Assembly: GCA_023653785.1 (NCBI GenBank) | Contig: JAMKCH010057007.1 | Location: 28,818-92,817, forward strand | Length of the DNA: 64,000 bases | Reading direction: 5' to 3' | Source of the DNA: Ophioderma brevispina | Taxonomy: Eukaryota; Echinodermata; Ophiuroidea; Amphilepidida; Ophiodermatidae | Part shown: one piece after another, positions 59,155 to 64,000 of the stretch | Layout of the letters: every line of letters begins with the position of its first letter | Position numbering within the stretch: position 1 is the first letter of the stretch | Notes under the pieces: generated by a model | Seen by the model: only the letters and a program-made list of their open reading frames with translations | The model's database searches: none | What the model was told of the DNA's origin: nothing | Translations under genes and position numbers: made by a program

Positions 59155-59740
59155 TAAACCCCTGACTGTTCCCAATCTGCCCCAGCCTCAAATAGCGGGC
59201 CATGTTAGGAGCGTCCGTATCATGGATACACGCGGCCCCGGATCAGCACACTAGCTGAACAAATCCTGACACTACCACAAAGCCATTACCAATGACTTGT
59301 GGATTCGAGCAAACAAAAAATCCGACGTTATTTAACATATTTTATAGGTAAAACTATTTTCATAGTTCGTATTCTTACATTAATAACAAGTAAGTTACAA
59401 AAGAACGTAATATTACGGAAAATATAACGGTCAGCGTATAAATACCACCTTTTTTCAAAATGTGTAGTATTATTTTTAGCCACTGTTTATTTACATTTTT
59501 CTGCTTCCAAATTGTAATTTTATGTTAGGTATAGGTAATAAAGCGTGTTGATTATTGAACAATTGGGGTTTACCGTAATTTAAAAGGTAAAGTCTGGTAA
59601 AATTAGGAACATTTTTAACAGTGTAGACCATGAACAAGAATAGCCCCCCCCCCCCCCCCAAGATCTCCGCGAGTGGTATCATTTTGTTCAGGAGACCCGT
59701 CTGAACGATATTTTACATGTTAACATTGGAACCGTTTGGA
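59155..59740. other. Intergenic stretch with a poly(C) run
   Basis: AT-rich, with C(15) at 59645-59659. No gene. Confidence 0.4.
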
Positions 59741-59761
59741 TGGACTCCAGTTTCCCGCCAT

Positions 59762-60060
59762 TTTTCAAAATGGCCGCCACCGTAAACTACTTTTGCCTAT
59801 ATCTTGGTCCCTCGTAGAGGCAAATTCTGGTGTCCACACCCATGTTTTTAGGTTCAAGGAATTCAATGACAACATTGATAACAATGCTGGACCATTCAGT
59901 TGCGGCAGCTATCCTGAATTTCAAAATGGCCGCCAAGAAAATGGATTTTATTACATTCCTTCACCTCTAAGAAGCACGATTCTGGTGTCTATACCCATTT
60001 TCACAAGGTCAAAGAATAAAAAAAGATCAAAGGTAATGTTACTGGATTTGTGGCAGCCAT
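59762..60060 (+). repeat. Two diverged tandem units around CAAAATGGCCGCC
   Basis: Unit 1 (about 59762-59920) and unit 2 (about 59920-60060) share TTTCAAAATGGCCGCCA, a CCTCNNAGANGCA block, TTCTGGTGTCNANACCCAT and TTCA(C)AAGGTCAA / AGGTTCAAGGAAT. The repetition explains most of the 177-codon plus-strand frame 59736-60269, which I do not regard as a gene. Confidence 0.65.
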
Positions 60061-60399
60061 TGGTTGTTTGGTTGAACGTAATTCCCTTTGAAGATAGGAG
60101 CACCAAGTACAGAAATATAGTGTCAAAATTGAACAAAAGTCATTCATTTGGTACATGTGCTGTGAGTTGGCAGATTTGGCATATTGGCCAAAACACAGTA
60201 GTGACATTGGTAGTGAACAAATGTGGCGGTGACAGAGTTGGCAGTGGCACTGGTAATGTTTGGTGGTGACACATGAATTTAGCAATGTTCCTTGAAAGGC
60301 ATCAATGACGTAAGTTGACAATATCGATAATGCACACTTATTCAGTCCGTATATACACTAGATCTGGCGTAAGTTGAGATTTTAAGTGACATGGTGTCA

Positions 60400-60590
60400 T
60401 AAGTGTCATAATTGAAAATGAAATAGTTGATGCTATCATAATTGGCAGTGATATAGCTGATGGTGTCATAATTGGCAGTGAAATAGCCGATGGTGTCAGA
60501 GTTGGCAGTGTCATAATTGGAAGTGACATAGCTAATGGTGTCATAATTCGCAATGGCATAATTGGAAATGTTATTTTTGTTGGTGACATA
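60400..60590 (+). repeat. ~30-bp minisatellite, GTGTCATAATTGGCAGTG units
   Basis: Units such as GATGGTGTCATAATTGGCAG followed by TGAAATAGCC or TGATATAGCT repeat about six times with substitutions. On the minus strand they keep an open frame, giving NYDT-like repeats after the end of the adjacent gene fragment. Confidence 0.85.
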
Positions 60591-60599
60591 GTTGGATCA

Positions 60600-60866
60600 T
60601 GCATTATCATAGGCATCACTGTCTTTGTTCTTTGATGAATCACTTGTATCAAGTCTCTCGTCTTCATCTGCAAAAGCTTCGGGAAGAATCGGGCCATCAA
60701 CCCATAGTGGTTCTAAGTGCCTAAAGTTTAGTGTCCATCCATGTCCATCTGTTAGATATGGAATGTCTACAACGAGAGTATCTGCCCGTCTCATATGGCA
60801 ACCCAAGTTCACTCTATGGCTGATATGTTGTTGTAATGCTGCACGACATGGTGGTAACATGGCAAG
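60600..60866 (-). pseudogene. Fragment of an amplified uncharacterised invertebrate gene family
   Basis: The minus-strand frame includes LPPCRAALQQHI, a DGHGWTLNF block, then PLWVDGPILPEAF and an acidic tail DEDERLDTSDSSKN. From memory this order (LPPC...H...GW...W..GP..P) resembles a block in many predicted, highly copied proteins of cnidarians and marine invertebrates, some with a tesmin-type CXC domain; no search was done. No CXC cysteines follow here: a stop comes after the acidic tail and then the minisatellite. The start is cut off at about 60870. It looks like a dead fragment carried among mobile elements. Confidence 0.45.
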
Positions 60867-60930
60867 GTGAACATTGCAGCCGAGGTGTAATATACCGTCA
60901 TCACAACATTTCTCCCTGATGAAAGTGTAC

Positions 60931-61846
60931 TTTTATTTATTTATTTATTTATAACATTTGGCAAAAGAGCCCAATAGTGCTGACTAAAGCACTAAATTAA
61001 AAGGAAGCCTTATAAACACCAAAATTAAAGGGAACTAAAAATGAAGAAAAAATATGTAAAAATATGTAAAAACCAAAAAGGAATGAAACACTTAGACCTG
61101 GAGTGTCCTAACAGCTGCCTTGAAAGCAGGAAAGGAGGCACAAGTCACAGTATGTTCAGGCAGATCATTCCGCAACTTGGGCCCATGGTGGAAGAAACTT
61201 CTCTGACAAAGAGTGCGGCGACTGAATGGTGGATAGAAGGCACGAGAACGATTACATCTGGAGTGTGCACGAGAGTGAGGAATAAAAATATTGGGAGCAG
61301 AGGAAAGACCCGCAAGAATTCTGAAGACATGACAGACGGCAAAAAAGTCACGCCGAGCCTCAAGAGATGGCAGGGAAGTTTGGATAAGGAGGTCATCATG
61401 TTTCCAAGACTGCAAAATGGTCCGACAAGCAAATCTCTGAACAGATTCCAAACGATTGGATAGGGTCTTGTTAAGTGGGTGCCAGGCTGTGCTGCTGTAT
61501 TCTAATATGGGACGAACCAAGGAAATGTACAGGGGGCGACGAAGATTTTTAGGAGCAAGATGGAAATTTCTATGGATCAGGCCAATGATCTTCCGAGCCT
61601 TTCTGCAGATGGCATCTATATATACATTCCAGGTAAGTTTGCTGGTAATGTGGATCCCAAGGAAGGTGATGTCACTAACTTTGTCAATGGACTGGTTGTT
61701 GAGATAAAATTGTAGGTTTGAGTATGGATTGTGCCTAGTAGATATGACCATGGCTTTGGTTTTCTTAGCATTGGCTTGTTCTGGATCCTGTTCCACAAAC
61801 TCAACATCGACCAATCGGTATCCAAGTCAACGCTGCAGTAAGACCA
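60931..61846 (-). mobile_element. 5'-truncated non-LTR retrotransposon with (TAAA)n 3' end
   Basis: On the minus strand a 240-codon frame (61814-61092) encodes the part after the reverse-transcriptase catalytic core. Landmarks are NAKKTKAMVIS, ITFLGIHITSKLTW, a LVRPILEYSSTAWHP block, LPSLEARRDFF, and FFHHGPKLRNDLPEH near the C-terminus. These match the thumb and tail of CR1/Jockey-like LINEs. The 3' end on this strand is a TAAATAAATAAA tail at 60931-60952. A frameshift at the left of the ORF joins a DLDTDWSMLSLWN segment. The element lacks endonuclease and catalytic domain. Confidence 0.87.
61092..61814 (-). CDS. Reverse-transcriptase C-terminal region of the minus-strand LINE
   Basis: This is the longest open frame in the truncated element, with no stop over 240 codons, so the insertion may be fairly young. 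In an intact element it would be the end of ORF2, which copies the element RNA at a nicked target. The catalytic YADD motif lies upstream and is missing. The first codon is arbitrary because the frame starts inside the domain. The C-terminus ends FPAFKAAVRTLQV, typical of these elements. Confidence 0.8.
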   Translation of the reverse strand: MVDVEFVEQDPEQANAKKTKAMVISTRHNPYSNLQFYLNNQSIDKVSDITFLGIHITSKLTWNVYIDAICRKARKIIGLIHRNFHLAPKNLRRPLYISLVRPILEYSSTAWHPLNKTLSNRLESVQRFACRTILQSWKHDDLLIQTSLPSLEARRDFFAVCHVFRILAGLSSAPNIFIPHSRAHSRCNRSRAFYPPFSRRTLCQRSFFHHGPKLRNDLPEHTVTCASFPAFKAAVRTLQV

Positions 61847-62555
61847 AACAAAGTGCTTTTAAGCGCCGCTTTAACTAAAGGAAAGCAGACTGCCGAGGAT
61901 TCACTGATGACCTGGATCAGAACGTGAAGATGGTTGCTCCAAAACCCCATAACAATGACGAATTTGCCCAACTAGTGAACAAGACTGCACGGAGATTCAT
62001 ACCCAGAGGCTGTAGGACGGAATATATACCAGGCCTTTCCAAGGAATGTGCTAGAGAATATCAAGAGTATACCACCATGTTTGAAGATGATCCTTTTTCG
62101 GCTGAAACAACTGCTAAAGGTGAGGAAGTTTCGGAGAGCATCTCCCAGGAAAAGATCAAAACCTGGCACACTTTAACTGAATCCACCGATATGGCCCATA
62201 ACAGCAATCTACTATCCGAAAGCTCCGAGGGGATCCAACAGAACCTCCACAGCAGCCAAATGTCACACCCAACCAAGTTGCCCACCAACTGCTTTTAAAT
62301 GGCAAGTGCAGCAAGAAACCCAGTGATAGTGGTGACCCTGGTTTCACTCGCCCCTTCAACTTGGACGAATTTGAGTCCGGTATTGCTAAACTTCAACCAG
62401 AAAAGCAGTAGGCCTTGACAACATCTCTACTGAGCAACTAAAAAATCTTGGCCCAGTAGCAAAGGAATGGCTTCTTGAGCTCTACAATTGCTGCCTTATT
62501 TCCCACAGGTTCCCAAAGATCTGGAGGAAAGCACATGTTATGGCACTCCTAAAGC

Positions 62556-63000
62556 ATGGGAAAGATCCATCCAATCCCAAAAAGACCTATATCACTCCTT
62601 AGCCATACCTACAAGCTCTTTGAACGCCTCCTGCTCAATCGTATCGCACCTGTGATAGACGAACACCTCATACCAGAACAAGCAGGTTTCCGGTCAGGCA
62701 AATCAACAACAAGCCAAGTACTCAACCTAACTCAACACATTGAGGATGGTTTCGAGAAGGGTATGGTAACCGGAGCTGTGTTCGTCGACCTATCAGCAGC
62801 ATACGACACTGTTAATCACAGATGCCTACTCCATAAGATCCTGGAAATTACCAAGGACATCCGCTTGACTGAGCTTATCCGAGGATTGCTGGTAAACAGG
62901 ATGTTCTTTGTTCAGCTTGGAGCGAAGAAGAGCCGATGGCGTAGGCTCAAGAATGGTCTACCACAAGGGAGTGTGCTTGCACCTCTCCTGTTCAACATAT
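62556..63000 (+). CDS. Reverse-transcriptase palm of the plus-strand LINE
   Basis: This frame holds the conserved palm: PISLLSHTYKLFERLLLNRI, EQAGFRSGKSTTSQ, motif A FVDLSAAYDTVNH with its first catalytic aspartate, and motif B GLPQGSVLAPLLFN. The open frame continues to 63314 but leaves the true frame near 63005, since the YADD motif lies at 63050 in another frame. An element with this break cannot make active enzyme unless the indel is a sequencing error. The opening bases also differ in frame from the upstream linker. Confidence 0.82.
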
Positions 63001-63291
63001 ATATAATACCAACGACCAACCTAGGAGTGCAGGAACCTGTCGTTTTATTTATGCAGACGATCTTGGAATTAGCGCACAAGATGCCGACTTCACAGTTGTT
63101 GAAGAGAGACTCTCCAAAGCTTAGGATGAACTCACTCCTTATTATGAGGAAAACCACCTACGTGCAAATCCATCTAAGATACAGGTGTGTGCTTTCCATC
63201 TACGCAACCGTGAAGCCAAACGTCAGCTTAAAGTTACCTGCTCTGGAACTCCCCTGGAGCACTGTGATAACCTGTCTACCTAGGAGTTACC

Positions 63292-63540
63292 TTGGACCGC
63301 ACTCTCTCTTATAAGACCCACATCGAGAAGACGAAGAGTAAAGTATGTTCACGCAATAACATCTTGAACAAACTCACTGGCACAAGATGGGGTGCTCGCC
63401 CACATACCCTAAGATCGTCGGCACTTGCCCTGTGCTACTCATGTGCAGAGTATGCCTGCCCTGTATGGGAAAGATCAACCCATGCCAAGAAGCTTGATCC
63501 AGCGTTAAATGCCTCCGTCCAACACCAACGGAAAACTTGT
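63292..63540 (+). CDS. Reverse-transcriptase thumb segment of the plus-strand LINE
   Basis: The frame reads DRTLSYKTHIEKTKSKV, then RNNILNKLTGTRWGARPHTL and ALALCYSCAEYACPVWERS, a pattern I know from LINE tails in cnidarians and invertebrate deuterostomes. It continues LNASV before another frame change near 63520, after which PTPTENLYILAGIAPPDIRR is found. It follows the YADD block and belongs to the same element. Confidence 0.8.
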
Positions 63541-64000
63541 ACATCCTAGCAGGAATTGCTCCACCAGACATCCGTCGTAGCGTAGCGAGCATGCAAGAGC
63601 GTAGCTGCCAAGTATCCAATGTGAAGCACCCTATGTCTGGACAGATACCTGCTGCCAACCGCCTTAAATCTAGAGAGAGTTTCTTAAGCAAAGCCCAACC
63701 TCTTGAAACAGTCTCTAATGAGGTCAAGAGAGTCGCCTTGTGGAAAGAAAGACTTGTCATCAACCAAGTAACATCTATCGGTATTGAACCTGGTGAGCAT
63801 CTCCCACCTGGAGCTGACTCCTCATGGGCTGAATGCCGATGCCTAAACAGATTGAGAACTAGAACTGGCCGATCTAAGGTTTCCTTGCAGAAGTGGGGCT
63901 ATCTGGAAGCAGATCAGGATACTACCTGTGGTTGTGGAACAGCACACAATGGAACACCTCTTGGTCTGCCCATTGCTGGAGCAACAATGCACAAACAAGG

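Larger units (their letters stand above)
61861..64000 (+). mobile_element. Non-LTR retrotransposon on the plus strand, frameshifted, cut by window end
   Basis: Reverse-transcriptase segments occur in order: a linker with NKTARRFIPRGCRTEYIPGL (61980-62040), a GLDNIST block (62412-62432), PISLLSHTYKLFERLLLNRI (62580-62640), then PEQAGFRSGKSTTSQ, FVDLSAAYDTVNH (motif A), NGLPQGSVLAPLLFNIYI (motif B), YADD (63050-63061, in another frame), YLGVTLDRTLSYKTHI, and a zinc-knuckle-like CGCGTAHN...EHLLVCP end near 63930-63980. At least five frame changes are needed. The endonuclease domain is absent at the left. Jockey/RTE-like relationship is inference. Confidence 0.88.

Noticed and set aside
59736..60269. 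177-codon plus-strand frame as a gene
   Set aside because: Most of it is two diverged tandem units sharing CAAAATGGCCGCC; the frame is open on both strands in places and has no recognisable domain.
61041..61463. 140-codon plus-strand frame as a gene
   Set aside because: It is the antisense of a well-supported reverse-transcriptase frame on the minus strand.

Overview
The window is eukaryotic and reads as an animal genome, most likely a marine invertebrate. It is AT-rich. The only host gene I can support is broken into short exons with GT/AG splice signals and very long introns. The rest is dense with MITEs, palindromic repeats, microsatellites and 5'-truncated non-LTR retrotransposons. There are no operons, Shine-Dalgarno sites, complete tRNAs, rRNAs or CRISPR arrays. 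I cannot name the species. Repeat style and ABCG exon character fit an invertebrate deuterostome or similar animal, which is inference.

Host gene (+ strand, about 2.0-46.5 kb): an ABCG-family half-transporter. Exons seen are 1993-2158 (Walker B, D-loop and H-switch region), 3319-3479 (end of the nucleotide-binding domain), 4427-4523 and 7712-7743 (cytoplasmic linker), then 45767-45835 and 46346-46525 (last extracellular loop, last membrane helix, stop, poly(A) signal). The exons for the start of the ATPase domain lie outside the window. The transmembrane exons expected between 7.7 and 45.7 kb were not found, except for one weak candidate near 24.3 kb. The ATPase exon lacks the catalytic glutamate (Gly instead) and the switch histidine (Asn instead), so the gene is either a non-hydrolysing ABCG or a decaying copy.

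Repeats, left to right: a TTAA-ended MITE family (4.7, 14.6, 17.6 and 22.6 kb); a 159-bp near-perfect palindrome (5.6 kb); a 3.7-kb TIR element with 5-bp target duplication and five 147-bp internal tandem units (9.8-13.6 kb); a 2.9-kb segment present twice (12.95-15.92 and 16.06-18.97 kb) whose copies differ largely by small indels; a second TTAA MITE family (21.2, 24.75 and 28.3 kb); several diverged tandem arrays (28.0, 30.7, 31.3 kb); a LINE remnant on the minus strand (37.8-39.7 kb); a 1-kb field of AACGCGTT palindromes (43.6-44.6 kb); and a palindromic AAACTGAGTTT/TCGATAAA array (45.2-45.5 kb).

Downstream of the ABCG gene: a TTAA MITE (47.5 kb); a head-to-head/tail-to-tail array of four ~172-bp units joined by ACCGGT (50.4-51.1 kb); six copies of a 15-mer GTCACAMACGTGACC spread over 1 kb (54.4-55.3 kb); a hAT-like MITE with 8-bp target duplication (55.7-56.3 kb); an 0.8-kb tandem duplication joined by poly(A) (57.6-59.2 kb); a fragment of an uncharacterised amplified gene family (60.6-60.9 kb, minus); and two non-LTR retrotransposons, one minus (60.9-61.85 kb) and one plus running off the window end (61.86-64.0 kb).

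The genes do not form a pathway. The picture is one fragmented transporter gene embedded in mobile DNA. The most unusual content is the set of distinct palindrome-based arrays, together with the degenerate ABCG ATPase exon.
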